Source: Sphingomonas_D zeicaulis (GTDB lineage: Bacteria; Pseudomonadota; Alphaproteobacteria; Sphingomonadales; Sphingomonadaceae). From it: 64,000 nucleotides of DNA. Location: assembly GCF_050433225.1 (NCBI RefSeq), contig NZ_JBNPXQ010000006.1, forward strand, positions 307,551 to 371,550, given 5' to 3'. Position 1 is the stretch's first letter. Each line of letters opens with the position of its first letter. The position numbers and the translations under genes were made by a program. Positions 44,128 to 52,561 of this stretch are shown one piece after another. The notes beneath the pieces are model-generated. The model was not told the origin of the DNA. It ran no database searches and saw nothing but the letters and a program-made list of their open reading frames with translations.

Positions 44128-45480
44128 ATGACCACCGCGACGATGACCGATCCGGCGGCGGAAATACCCGCGCCGCGCACCGCCATGGTGCCGATCATCA
44201 TCTACAGCTTCGGTCAGATTGCCGGGCAGGTCTTCCGCGATCTTCCCTCGCTGCTGCTGCTCTTCTTCATGACGTCCGTGCTCGGTATCGCACCGGCCAT
44301 CGCCGGGGCGGCAATCTTCGTGCCCAAGCTCGTCTGGGGCGTGGGCAGCGACCTGCTTGTCGGCATCCTCTCCGATCGCTGGAAGCGGCGCTTCCCGCGC
44401 CGCAGCTGGCTGCTGGTCGGCGCGCTCGGTGCGCCGGCGGCAATGCTGCTGCTGTTCCATGTGCCGCAAGCCTCGACCGGTGTTCAGGTCGCCTATGTGG
44501 CGGCGATCTTCAGCCTCTACATGATCGTCTTCGCCAGCTTCTCCGTGCCCTATCTGGCGCTGGCGGGCGAACTGACCGCGAGCCCGCGGCAACGCAATGT
44601 CCTGATGGCATGGCGCCTCGCCTTCACCGCAGTGGGCGTCATGGTTTCGGGGGGGCTTGCCCCTGGCCTCGTCCAGCGCTTCGGCGGCGGAGCCGATGGT
44701 TATGAGGCGATGGCCGTCGTGCTGGCGGTGATCTGCCCCGTCGCGCTGTTGATCGCATGGGCGGGCACACGGGCCGCGACGCGCGGGCGGATCGAAGCGA
44801 AGCCGGACGCGCAGCGCGTCCGCATGCCCGCGGGCGAAGCGGTGCGCGCGCTGCTTGCCCCCCAATTCTCGATCATGCTGAGCGCCAATCTGCTGCAGCT
44901 GATCGGGCAGGGGATGTCCTACGCCGCTTTGCTCTATTTCCTCAGCTACAATATGGGCCGTACGGACGCGTTGACGCTGGTCGGCGGCCTGGTTCTCACC
45001 GCGTGCGCCGGCATCCTCGTCGCCCAGCCGATATGGGTCGCGCTCGCGGCGAAGTTCGGCAAGCGCAATTGCTACATCGCGGGCGCGCTGATCCATGGCC
45101 TGTTCTATTTCACCTGGAGTTTCGGCGCGTCCTGGGGGGCGGAAGCGGCCCTCGCCCTCTCGTTCCTCGCGGCGGTCGGCAACTCCGGCTGGGCGATGCT
45201 CGGCTTCTCGATGGTGGCCGACATCGCGGCCGAGGATGAGCGGCGCGCCGGGCTGTATTCGGCCGCATGGATCGCCACGGACAAGATCGCCTTCGCGCTC
45301 GGCGGCACGTTGCTCACGGGGCTGATCTTCGGCGCGTTCGGCTTCGACAGCGCGCGCGCCGTGGCCGGCCTGCCGCAGTCCGACCAGGCATTGCTCGGCA
45401 CCATGGTGGTGTTCGGGATCGTGCCGGGAATTCTCAATATGCTGGGCGCGCTGCTGATGCGCTTCGCGCCCAAGCGCTGA
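44128..45480 (+). CDS. MFS transporter, GPH (glycoside-pentoside-hexuronide)-like
   Basis: A 450-residue, 12-helix carrier of the GPH/melibiose-permease-like branch. LVWGVGSDLLVGILSDRWKR in the first half is the branch signature, and FASFSVPYLALAGELTASPR follows helix 4. GPH carriers are cation symporters for sugars, but sphingomonads carry many copies in catabolic clusters with other substrates. It lies between two hydrolase genes in the operon starting at 43197. Confidence 0.85.
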   Translation: MTTATMTDPAAEIPAPRTAMVPIIIYSFGQIAGQVFRDLPSLLLLFFMTSVLGIAPAIAGAAIFVPKLVWGVGSDLLVGILSDRWKRRFPRRSWLLVGALGAPAAMLLLFHVPQASTGVQVAYVAAIFSLYMIVFASFSVPYLALAGELTASPRQRNVLMAWRLAFTAVGVMVSGGLAPGLVQRFGGGADGYEAMAVVLAVICPVALLIAWAGTRAATRGRIEAKPDAQRVRMPAGEAVRALLAPQFSIMLSANLLQLIGQGMSYAALLYFLSYNMGRTDALTLVGGLVLTACAGILVAQPIWVALAAKFGKRNCYIAGALIHGLFYFTWSFGASWGAEAALALSFLAAVGNSGWAMLGFSMVADIAAEDERRAGLYSAAWIATDKIAFALGGTLLTGLIFGAFGFDSARAVAGLPQSDQALLGTMVVFGIVPGILNMLGALLMRFAPKR

Positions 45481-45498
45481 TCAGGAAAGGATCGCGCC

Positions 45499-46452
45499 AT
45501 GCGCCGTTTCATCGCTCTGTTCGCGGGTCTGTTGGCGCTGACGCCGGCCTTGGCCGTCGCGCAGGCGACGCCGCTTTCGCAGAAGGTTCCGCTCGCGCAG
45601 TTGCGCACCAAGCTCGGTAAGCCCGCAGATCGCTATCTCAAGATCGCGGGCGGAGTCGAACTGCGCTATCGAGACGAGGGCAAGGGGCCGGTGCTGCTGC
45701 TCCTGCACGGTTCGCGCAGTTCGCTCGCGAGCTGGGATCCGGTCGTCGCCCGGCTCGTCAAGCATTATCGCATCGTCCGTTTCGACCAGCCGCCGACGGG
45801 CCTTTCCGGCCCTCTGTCGAACGAAGCGGTGGCGGCCGTCGGTTCGCCCGAGAACATGGTCCTTCAGTTCCTCGACCAGCTGAAGATCGACAAGGTGACC
45901 ATCCTTGGCACGTCGAGTGGCGGCACGCTGGCCTATTATTTCGCAGCCACGTATCCCGATCGGGTCGACGGCCTGATCCTTTCCAACACGCCATCCGACC
46001 CGGTCAGCGAATTGAAGCCGGTGCTCACCCCGGAAATGGAAGCGGCGAACGCGCGCGCCAAGACCAACGGGCTCGAGGATCGGCCTTTCTGGCGCACCTA
46101 TTTCGAATGGCTGTGGGGGGATCGCTCTCGCATCACCGAGGCGCAGGTCGACGCCTATTACAACTACAACCTCCGCGGCATCGATCCCAATTACACGGCG
46201 CTGCAGGCGTTGACCTCGAACAAGGCGCCGACCATGGCCCGCCTCGATGCGGTCAAGGCGCCGGTGCTGGTCATCTGGGGCATGCGGGATCCGGTGCTGC
46301 CGCCCTATCTGGGGGACAAGCTGTTCGGTTACCTCAAGAATGCCAAGGGCCGATCGTTCATCGCGCTTGAGGATGTCGGCCATTATCCCCCCGTCGAGGT
46401 GCCGGATCGCTACGCCGAACTGGCATTGGCCTGGTTGAAGGCCGCGCGCTGA
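45499..46452 (+). CDS. Exported alpha/beta hydrolase
   Basis: A 317-residue alpha/beta-hydrolase with a Sec signal at residues 1-22 (RRFIALFAGLLALTPALAVA). The oxyanion motif is VLLLLHGSRSSLASWDPVV. The nucleophile is Ser139 in ILGTSSGGTLAYYF and the histidine lies in ALEDVGHYPPVEVPDRYAE, so it has a complete triad, unlike the proteins at 50512 and 59409. It probably cleaves an ester or C-C bond in the periplasm. It follows the GPH carrier by 18 bases. Confidence 0.84.
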   Translation: MRRFIALFAGLLALTPALAVAQATPLSQKVPLAQLRTKLGKPADRYLKIAGGVELRYRDEGKGPVLLLLHGSRSSLASWDPVVARLVKHYRIVRFDQPPTGLSGPLSNEAVAAVGSPENMVLQFLDQLKIDKVTILGTSSGGTLAYYFAATYPDRVDGLILSNTPSDPVSELKPVLTPEMEAANARAKTNGLEDRPFWRTYFEWLWGDRSRITEAQVDAYYNYNLRGIDPNYTALQALTSNKAPTMARLDAVKAPVLVIWGMRDPVLPPYLGDKLFGYLKNAKGRSFIALEDVGHYPPVEVPDRYAELALAWLKAAR

Positions 46453-46488
46453 GCATCGACTGTCCGTAGAGTGGAGAGCGGCGGCCGC

Positions 46489-46516
46489 GCGCTTGTCCGC
46501 TGGCGCGGACAGGCGC
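46489..46516. other. Hairpin GCGCTTGTCCGC / GCGGACAGGCGC upstream of the LeuC-like gene
   Basis: A 12-pair stem with one G-U pair and a TGGC loop lies 16 bases before the LeuC-like start codon. With no T-tract it may affect translation or processing within the operon rather than end it. Confidence 0.45.
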
Positions 46517-46532
46517 ACCCGCAGGTCACATC

Positions 46533-47939
46533 ATGACAAGCTCATCCCCTTCCACCGGCTCAGGCCGCACGCTCTATGACAAGCTGTGGGAAGCGCATGT
46601 CGTCGTCGAAGGCGGCGACGGTCAGACGCTGCTCTATATCGACCGACACCTGCTGCACGAAGTCAGCACGCCGCAATCGTTCGAGATGCTGCGCGATGAT
46701 GGCCTGCCCGTGCACCGCACCACGACCCAATTGGCGGTTGCCGACCACAGCGTTCCGACCCACGATCGCAACCAGATGATCGCCGATCCTCTGGCGCGTG
46801 CGCAGGTCGCGCTTCTCGAGCGGAACTGCGCCGAGTTCGGCATCGAATATCTTGCGCTGACGGGGCCGGGGCAAGGCATCGTCCACGTCGTCAGCCCGGA
46901 ACAGGGCTTCACCCTGCCCGGTATCACGCTGGTCTGCGGCGACAGCCATACCTCGACGCATGGCGCATTGGGGGCGCTCGCATTCGGCGTAGGGGCCAGC
47001 GAGTGCGGCATCGTGATGGCGACCCAGGCGCTGTGGCAGGAGAAGGCCAGGCGGATGCGCGTGACCTTCGACGGTCGACTGCCGAAGGGCATCAGCGCCA
47101 AGGACATGGCGTTGGCCTTCATCGGCCAGGTCGGCGCCTCGGGCGCGACCGGCTATGCCGTTGAGTTCGCTGGCGAGGCCGTGCGCGCGTTATCGATGGA
47201 AGGGCGCATGACGCTCTGCAACATGGTGATAGAAGCAGGCTCGCGCACCGGTCTCGTCGCACCCGACGAGACGACGTTCGCTTATGTGCGGGGCCGTCCG
47301 CGCGCACCGCAAGGTGCGGATTGGGATGCGGCGCTCGCTTGTTGGCGGATGCTCGCCAGCGATGCGGACGCCGTGTTCGATGCCGAGATCCGCATCGACG
47401 CCGGTGCCATTGCGCCGCAGGTCACCTATGGCACCAGCCCTGGTCAAGTGATGCCGATCGACGCCGTGATCCCGGCGACGAAGGGGGAAACCGCCGCGAA
47501 GGCGCTGCGCTACATGGACGTGGAGGCGGGAAGCGCGATTGTCGGCCTCCCTATCGATCATGCCTTCATCGGCAGTTGCACCAATGGGCGGATCGAGGAT
47601 TTGCGCGCCGCCGCCGCGATCGTCGCCGAACGCCACGTCGCGCAGCATGTCCGCGCGCTCGTCGTGCCTGGATCGATGGCGGTGAAGCGCCAGGCCGAAG
47701 CAGAAGGCCTGGATCGCATTTTCATGGCCGCAGGGTTCGAATGGCGTGAGCCGGGTTGTTCGCTGTGCGTGGCGATGAACGACGATCGCTTGCCCGCGGG
47801 TGCGCGCTGCGCGTCTACCTCCAACCGCAATTTCGAGGGGCGACAGGGGGCGGGGGCGCGCACCCACCTCATGAGCCCGGCGATGGTTGCCGCCGCGGCT
47901 GTCGCCGGCCGGATCGTCGACGTGAGGACGCTGGCATGA
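46533..47939 (+). CDS. Aconitase-family hydratase large subunit (LeuC-like)
   Basis: A 468-residue large subunit of the isopropylmalate isomerase type. SSPSTGSGRTLYDKLWEAHV at the start, CGDSHTSTHGALGALAFGVG in the middle and the [4Fe-4S] cysteines in FIGSCTNGRIEDL and GCSLCVAMNDDRLP are all present. It has no leuA or leuB neighbours and stands in a catabolic operon with a lyase, so a role in leucine synthesis is unlikely. It more likely hydrates a substituted maleate. Its stop overlaps the small-subunit ATG (ATGA). Confidence 0.9.
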   Translation: MTSSSPSTGSGRTLYDKLWEAHVVVEGGDGQTLLYIDRHLLHEVSTPQSFEMLRDDGLPVHRTTTQLAVADHSVPTHDRNQMIADPLARAQVALLERNCAEFGIEYLALTGPGQGIVHVVSPEQGFTLPGITLVCGDSHTSTHGALGALAFGVGASECGIVMATQALWQEKARRMRVTFDGRLPKGISAKDMALAFIGQVGASGATGYAVEFAGEAVRALSMEGRMTLCNMVIEAGSRTGLVAPDETTFAYVRGRPRAPQGADWDAALACWRMLASDADAVFDAEIRIDAGAIAPQVTYGTSPGQVMPIDAVIPATKGETAAKALRYMDVEAGSAIVGLPIDHAFIGSCTNGRIEDLRAAAAIVAERHVAQHVRALVVPGSMAVKRQAEAEGLDRIFMAAGFEWREPGCSLCVAMNDDRLPAGARCASTSNRNFEGRQGAGARTHLMSPAMVAAAAVAGRIVDVRTLA

Positions 47940-48541
47940 CTCCGCTGATCACCGTTTCCGGCGCGGCATGGTCGTTGGCCGATGCCGATATCGACACGGA
48001 TATCATCTTCCCGGCACGCTTCCTCCTCATCACTGAGAAGAAGGGCCTTGGACGCTACGCGTTCCATGATCGCCGCGAGGCCGGCTTTCACCTCGCCCCG
48101 GAAGCGGATTGCGCGGAACCGATCCTGATCGCCGGCCCGAATTTCGGCTGCGGCTCGAGCCGCGAACATGCGCCCTGGGCGCTGGCGGGTCTCGGCATTC
48201 GCGTCATTGTGGCGGAGAGCTTCGGCGAGATCTTCTACTCCAACTGCTTCAAGAACGGCATGCTGCCGATCGTGCTGAGCGCGCCGATCGTTTCCGATCT
48301 GCGTGCAGCGGCGGAGGCGGGCGCTACGATCGATGTCGATCTGACGGCGCGGACGATCACCGCTGCCGGCGAGGCGCCGATCATGTTCGAAGTGCCGGAA
48401 GAGCGCCGCGAGGCGCTGCTCAATGGCTGGAACGAGATAGCGCGCATCCGCGCGCTGCACGCCGAAGATATCGCAACTTTTGAAGCCGGGCAGCGCTCCG
48501 CGATGCCCTGGCTGTGGACCGAGGAGCAGGTGAATGGGTGA
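47936..48541 (+). CDS. Aconitase-family hydratase small subunit (LeuD-like)
   Basis: A 201-residue swivel-domain subunit. DADIDTDIIFPARFLL and the substrate-binding loop FGCGSSREHAPWALAGLG are canonical for LeuD-type proteins, as is EIFYSNCFKNGMLPI. It combines with the LeuC-like protein to form one iron-sulphur hydro-lyase. It is coupled at both ends: ATGA with the large subunit and an eight-base overlap with the lyase gene. Dimethylmaleate hydratase (DmdAB) of nicotinate-fermenting bacteria is a precedent for such a subunit pair beside a lyase. Confidence 0.9.
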   Translation: MTPLITVSGAAWSLADADIDTDIIFPARFLLITEKKGLGRYAFHDRREAGFHLAPEADCAEPILIAGPNFGCGSSREHAPWALAGLGIRVIVAESFGEIFYSNCFKNGMLPIVLSAPIVSDLRAAAEAGATIDVDLTARTITAAGEAPIMFEVPEERREALLNGWNEIARIRALHAEDIATFEAGQRSAMPWLWTEEQVNG

Positions 48542-49394
48542 CACGAGATTGCGGGACAAGCTCGCAGCGGGGAAGTTTTTCGTCGTCCCGGGTGTGCAGG
48601 ACATGATCACCGCGACGATCGTCGATCGCGTCGGGTTCGATGTCGTCTATGGCAGCGGCTACTGGCTGACGGCCTCTGCCTATGGCCTGCCCGATGCGGG
48701 CCTGGTGAGCTACAACCAGATGCTCGATCGCATGCAGACCGTGCGGCGCACATGCAGCGCGGCGCTCATCGCCGACGCCGACACCGGGTTCGGCGGCCTG
48801 CTCAACGTTCACCACACCGTGCGCGGCTACGAAGCGGCAGGCATCTCCGCGATCCAGCTCGAGGATCAGGAATTCCCCAAAAAGTGCGGACATACGCCCT
48901 ACAAGCGCGTCGTCTCGGTCGGGGACATGGCCGAGAAGGTCAGGGTCGCCGTGGATGCGCGGGATGACATGCTGATCATCGCCCGCACCGACGCGCGCCA
49001 GTCCGAAGGGCTGGACGGCACGCTGCGTCGCCTGGAAGCCTATGCCAAGGCCGGCGCCGACATCCTCTTCCCCGAGGCGCTGACCAGCGAAGAGGAAATG
49101 CGCAAGGTCTGCGAGACGTTCGAGCAGCCGGTACTGGTCAACATGGCGAATGGTGGGCTGACGCCGCCGCTCAAGGGCGATGTGCTGGCCGAAATCGGCT
49201 TCGCGCTGGCGATCTATCCGTCGCTCACCAGCCTCGTGGCGGCTGCAGCGGTCGAGCAGGCGCTCATCCGTCTGCGTGACGATCTCGACGGCGAACCTGC
49301 AGACATCCCGCTGTTCGACTTCAAGACGTTCTGCAGCATGATCGGCTTCGAGGACGTGTGGGCGTTCGACCGCAAATGGGGGCAGGCGGACTGA
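48534..49394 (+). CDS. Isocitrate lyase/PEP mutase superfamily lyase
   Basis: A 286-residue lyase of the isocitrate lyase/phosphoenolpyruvate mutase family (methylisocitrate lyase, 2,3-dimethylmalate lyase and oxaloacetate hydrolase relatives). The catalytic loop EFPKKCGHTPYKRVV contains the KKCGH signature. DADTGFGG is the metal-binding block and LIIARTDARQSEG the conserved strand. It probably cleaves a 2-hydroxy diacid to a keto acid and a carboxylate. It overlaps the hydratase small subunit by eight bases and the alcohol dehydrogenase start by one (TGATG). Confidence 0.9.
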   Translation: MGDTRLRDKLAAGKFFVVPGVQDMITATIVDRVGFDVVYGSGYWLTASAYGLPDAGLVSYNQMLDRMQTVRRTCSAALIADADTGFGGLLNVHHTVRGYEAAGISAIQLEDQEFPKKCGHTPYKRVVSVGDMAEKVRVAVDARDDMLIIARTDARQSEGLDGTLRRLEAYAKAGADILFPEALTSEEEMRKVCETFEQPVLVNMANGGLTPPLKGDVLAEIGFALAIYPSLTSLVAAAAVEQALIRLRDDLDGEPADIPLFDFKTFCSMIGFEDVWAFDRKWGQAD

Positions 49395-50509
49395 TGGAGA
49401 TCACCGCCGCGGTCCTCAAGCGATCGGGCGGGCACGCCCGGCCATATGTGGACAACGCACCACTCGAACTGGCGACGTTGACGCTCGATCCGCCGCGCGC
49501 GGGCGAACTGCTCATCCGCATCGACGCCGCCGGGCTGTGTCATTCCGACCTCTCGGTGGTGAATGGCGATCGGCCGCGGCCGATGCCAATGGCGCTCGGG
49601 CACGAGGCGACCGGGATCGTCGAGGCGACCGGCACGCCGGACGATCCCGGCTTCAAGGTCGGTGACCGCGTGATCCTCGCCTTCCTGCCGGCGTGCGGTG
49701 AGTGCGCGCGCTGCCAGGCCGGCGAGACGTTCATGTGCGGCCAGGGCGCGGCGGCCAACGGGGAGGGGCGGCTGCTCAACGGCGGGCGGCGTCTGCACGA
49801 CGCGTGCGGGGAGGTGCACCACCATCTCGGCGTCTCGGCCTTCGCGACGCATGTCGTCGTCGATCGCCGCTCGGCGGTGAAAGTCGATGCCGACATGCCG
49901 GCGGAGGTCGCCGCATTGTTCGGCTGCGCGGTGCTGACCGGGGCAGGGGCGGTGATGAACTCGGCGGGGGTAAAGCCGGGGGAATCGGTGTTGATCTATG
50001 GGCTCGGCGGGGTCGGCCTCTCGGCGCTTCTGGCAGCGGTAGCGAGTGGCGCGGCGCCCGTCGTCGCAATCGATCCCTCGCCTGAGAAGCGCGCCATTGC
50101 AGAGACGTGCGGTGCGCTGGCGATCGAACCGGGCAGCGACTTCGCCGCTCTGTTTCCCGAGCGTGCACCCGACGTGGTGATCGAAACGGTGGGCAAGGCG
50201 GTGGTGCTTCAAGCGGCTTACTCGGCGGCACGCCGCGGCGGCCGCATCGTGACCGTCGGGCTGCCCAATCCGGCGGAGACGTTCGCGATCCCGGCGGTCG
50301 CGCTCGTGGCTGACGGTAAGACGCTGATCGGCAGCTATATGGGCTCGTCCGTTCCGACGCGCGATCTGCCGCGCTACATCGCCATGTGGCGCGCCGGGCG
50401 GCTTCCGGTCGAGGTTCTGCTCACCTCGGTCCGCCCCCTCGGCGAGATCAACAGCCTGTTGGACGAACTCGCGGATGGCAATGCCATCCGCCAGATCATG
50501 GTGCCCTGA
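49394..50509 (+). CDS. Zinc-dependent alcohol dehydrogenase
   Basis: A 371-residue class III-like Zn alcohol dehydrogenase. The catalytic zinc is bound by the Cys in DAAGLCHSDLSVV and the His-Glu in ALGHEATGIVEATG; the structural zinc by four Cys in PACGECARCQAGETFMCG. The Rossmann motif IYGLGGVGLSALLAAVASGA is at about residue 200. It oxidises an alcohol with NAD. The start ATG overlaps the lyase stop (TGATG); the next gene begins two bases after its stop. Confidence 0.9.
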   Translation: MEITAAVLKRSGGHARPYVDNAPLELATLTLDPPRAGELLIRIDAAGLCHSDLSVVNGDRPRPMPMALGHEATGIVEATGTPDDPGFKVGDRVILAFLPACGECARCQAGETFMCGQGAAANGEGRLLNGGRRLHDACGEVHHHLGVSAFATHVVVDRRSAVKVDADMPAEVAALFGCAVLTGAGAVMNSAGVKPGESVLIYGLGGVGLSALLAAVASGAAPVVAIDPSPEKRAIAETCGALAIEPGSDFAALFPERAPDVVIETVGKAVVLQAAYSAARRGGRIVTVGLPNPAETFAIPAVALVADGKTLIGSYMGSSVPTRDLPRYIAMWRAGRLPVEVLLTSVRPLGEINSLLDELADGNAIRQIMVP

Positions 50510-50511
50510 GC

Positions 50512-51318
50512 ATGACGACGATGCGACGCGCTTACGCAGACGGCCCGTTCGGCCAGATCCACTACCAGTTTGCAGCGGAAGGCCGTCCGCTTGTGCTGTT
50601 GCATCAGGCGGTGATGCACTCCGATCAGTTCTCGAACGTTTTCGCGCCCCTCGCCGCACGAGGACTGCGCCCCATTGCGATCGACATGCCCGGCTTCGGC
50701 ATGTCGGATGCGACACCGCGCATACCGACCGTCGCCGACTTCAGCAGGGCGGTGATGCCCGTGCTCGACGCGCTCGGCGTCGATCGCGCGGTCGTCGGCG
50801 GCCACCACACGGGATCGCTGGTCGCGACGGAAGCCGCGCTGCAGCATCCCGCTCGTGTCGCGGCCGTGATCATGGGCGGCACGATGGTGATGCCCGACGA
50901 ACAGCGTTTCGCGATGCGCGACGATTTTGCCGAACGCGAAAAGCGCTTCGTGCCGCTGCCCAGCGCAGCACATATGGCGCAGCTTTACGATACGCGCGCG
51001 GGTTTCGCGGGCGACACCGTCAGCGTCGAGCGTATCAACGACTATGTGACGCAGGCGATGGTCGCGCGCGGGCCTTATTGGTACGGCCACCACGCCGCCT
51101 TCGGCTATGATCACATCGCCGCGATCCGCGCACTGGCGGTGCCGGCATTGATCCTGACCAATACCGGCGACATGATCCACGATGCGGCAGTCACGGCGCG
51201 CGCGCTGCGCCCCGATTTCGCCTATGCCGAAATCCAGGGCGGCGGCATCGACATCGTCGATCAGGAGCCGCAGCAGTGGGCCGACGCAATCGCCGACTTC
51301 GTTGCCTTGCTTGATTGA
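50512..51318 (+). CDS. Atypical alpha/beta-hydrolase-fold protein with His in the nucleophile position
   Basis: A 268-residue alpha/beta-hydrolase-fold protein in an operon with the alcohol dehydrogenase. IAIDMPGFGMSDATPR is the usual strand-loop. The nucleophile elbow, normally G-x-S-x-G, reads G97-H-H99-T-G101 (VVGGHHTGSLVATEA), so His99 replaces Ser. The C-terminal catalytic histidine also appears missing (QGGGIDIVDQEPQQW). Asp in TNTGDMIHDAA stays. A classical esterase mechanism is therefore unlikely; a lyase, cofactor-free oxygenase or binding role is possible. It shares the pattern with the protein at 59409-60257. Confidence 0.78.
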   Translation: MTTMRRAYADGPFGQIHYQFAAEGRPLVLLHQAVMHSDQFSNVFAPLAARGLRPIAIDMPGFGMSDATPRIPTVADFSRAVMPVLDALGVDRAVVGGHHTGSLVATEAALQHPARVAAVIMGGTMVMPDEQRFAMRDDFAEREKRFVPLPSAAHMAQLYDTRAGFAGDTVSVERINDYVTQAMVARGPYWYGHHAAFGYDHIAAIRALAVPALILTNTGDMIHDAAVTARALRPDFAYAEIQGGGIDIVDQEPQQWADAIADFVALLD

Positions 51319-51390
51319 GGAGCGGGTAAGCACCCGGCGTCCCCGCGCGCTGTCCAGGGTTATCCTGTCCGCCAAAGCCGGAGACTGGTG

Positions 51391-52068
51391 ATGGCTGAAC
51401 GCCCTCGCACGATATCGGGACGGATCGCCTACCGCGCCGCCGATGGTCGCGAGATCGGCCGCGAGAGATTCGAGTTGATCGCACATGCTGGCGGTCATGT
51501 TCTGCGCGCGCTTTGCGAGATGGATGCGATCGCACTCATTCGTGACGTTTCGATCGCGATGGATGCGGATTGGCTGCCGCTCGACGGCTTCTGCCGGGTG
51601 CATCAAGCCGGGGGTGTCGCTGCGACCTATTGGCTCGAGGTGCATTCTGATGCGGTGCGCGTGGCGGCGCAGGTGGACGGCCGCAGCCTCCCGGAACAGC
51701 GGATCGTCACGACTGGCCGGCTGCCCTATCTGGGGCTGCATCCTTTGCAGGGCGATGCGCTGATCGCACGGGTGCGCGGCACTGACCGTGTCGGAGATTT
51801 TCGGCCGATCGCGGCGGTGACCAACTCGATCTCCCCGAACGGAGACGAGGCGCTGGGCGTGCAGCCGATGACGATTGACGTCGCCTATCTGGGGCTGGAG
51901 ACGATCACCGTCGCAGCGGGCGCCTTCGTCGCCCGACGCTATGCGCTGCGCTGGCGCGCGGATTGGCCGCCGGCGGACTTATGGGTTCGTGAGCAGGACT
52001 GCGTGTTCCTTTGCATGCGCTGGCCGCTGATCGCCGAATGGTATGAACTGGAGAGCATCGATGAATAG
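51391..52068 (+). CDS. Conserved protein of unknown function
   Basis: A 225-residue cytosolic protein that I do not recognise. It begins MAERPRTISGRIAYRAADGR and has a beta-rich look with alternating hydrophobic strands (DGFCRVHQAGGVAATYWLEV and AVRVAAQVDGRSLPEQRIVT). No signal, helix-turn-helix or cofactor motif is seen. GGAG precedes tandem GTG-ATG; ATG is used. The VOC gene starts inside its last eight bases, so it belongs to the same operon. It could be an intermediate-binding or lipocalin-like barrel, but that is a guess. Confidence 0.65.
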   Translation: MAERPRTISGRIAYRAADGREIGRERFELIAHAGGHVLRALCEMDAIALIRDVSIAMDADWLPLDGFCRVHQAGGVAATYWLEVHSDAVRVAAQVDGRSLPEQRIVTTGRLPYLGLHPLQGDALIARVRGTDRVGDFRPIAAVTNSISPNGDEALGVQPMTIDVAYLGLETITVAAGAFVARRYALRWRADWPPADLWVREQDCVFLCMRWPLIAEWYELESIDE

Positions 52069-52561
52069 CCGCCCCGTGTCCGCGCTGATCCGCGGCACGA
52101 TCTTCGTGCGCGATCTCCAGCGGGCTGCGGCCTTCTACGCCGCGCTCGGGTTCGACCGGATCTATTATGAGGGCGTCCTCACCGACAGTTCGGCATCGAC
52201 CATCCTCGGCTTTGCCGGTCACGGCCCACTGGCTGTCCGCATCGTCAAGAGCGGCGGTCCGAACTTCGGCATGATCGGGCTGTTCGCGATCGATCCTGCG
52301 CTTGATCCGGTCTCTCCACCGATGCGGACAGGGCCAGCGCAGGTCGGGGAGGTCGCGCTGGTCTTCTATGTCCGCGACATCCACGCTACGCTCGCTGCGC
52401 TCCGCCGGGCGGGGGCGACCTGGTCGCCCGAGCCCGAATTGTTCCGCATGGATCACCGCGCGCAGCTGGAAGTGTGCCTGCGCGATTGCGACGGCGTGCT
52501 GCTCAACCTCGTAGAGGCCGACCCGGCCGAGCAGGAATTGACCGGCCGGGAAGGTGCCTAA
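52061..52561 (+). CDS. VOC (glyoxalase-fold) protein
   Basis: A 166-residue single-domain vicinal-oxygen-chelate protein. RGTIFVRDLQRAAAFYAALG is the first beta-alpha unit, GEVALVFYVRDIHATLAALR the second, and LEVCLRDCDGVLLNLVEADP the C-terminal metal-ligand strand. The likely third ligand is the Glu in LVEAD. Such proteins act as lyases, epimerases or resistance proteins. It ends the ten-gene plus operon and overlaps by four bases the convergent flavoprotein gene. Confidence 0.8.
   Translation: MNSRPVSALIRGTIFVRDLQRAAAFYAALGFDRIYYEGVLTDSSASTILGFAGHGPLAVRIVKSGGPNFGMIGLFAIDPALDPVSPPMRTGPAQVGEVALVFYVRDIHATLAALRRAGATWSPEPELFRMDHRAQLEVCLRDCDGVLLNLVEADPAEQELTGREGA

Noticed and set aside
46533..48541. 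Leucine-biosynthesis isopropylmalate isomerase
   Set aside because: The proteins are LeuC/LeuD-like, but no leuA or leuB is near and the genes are coupled to a KKCGH lyase, so a catabolic hydratase is more likely.
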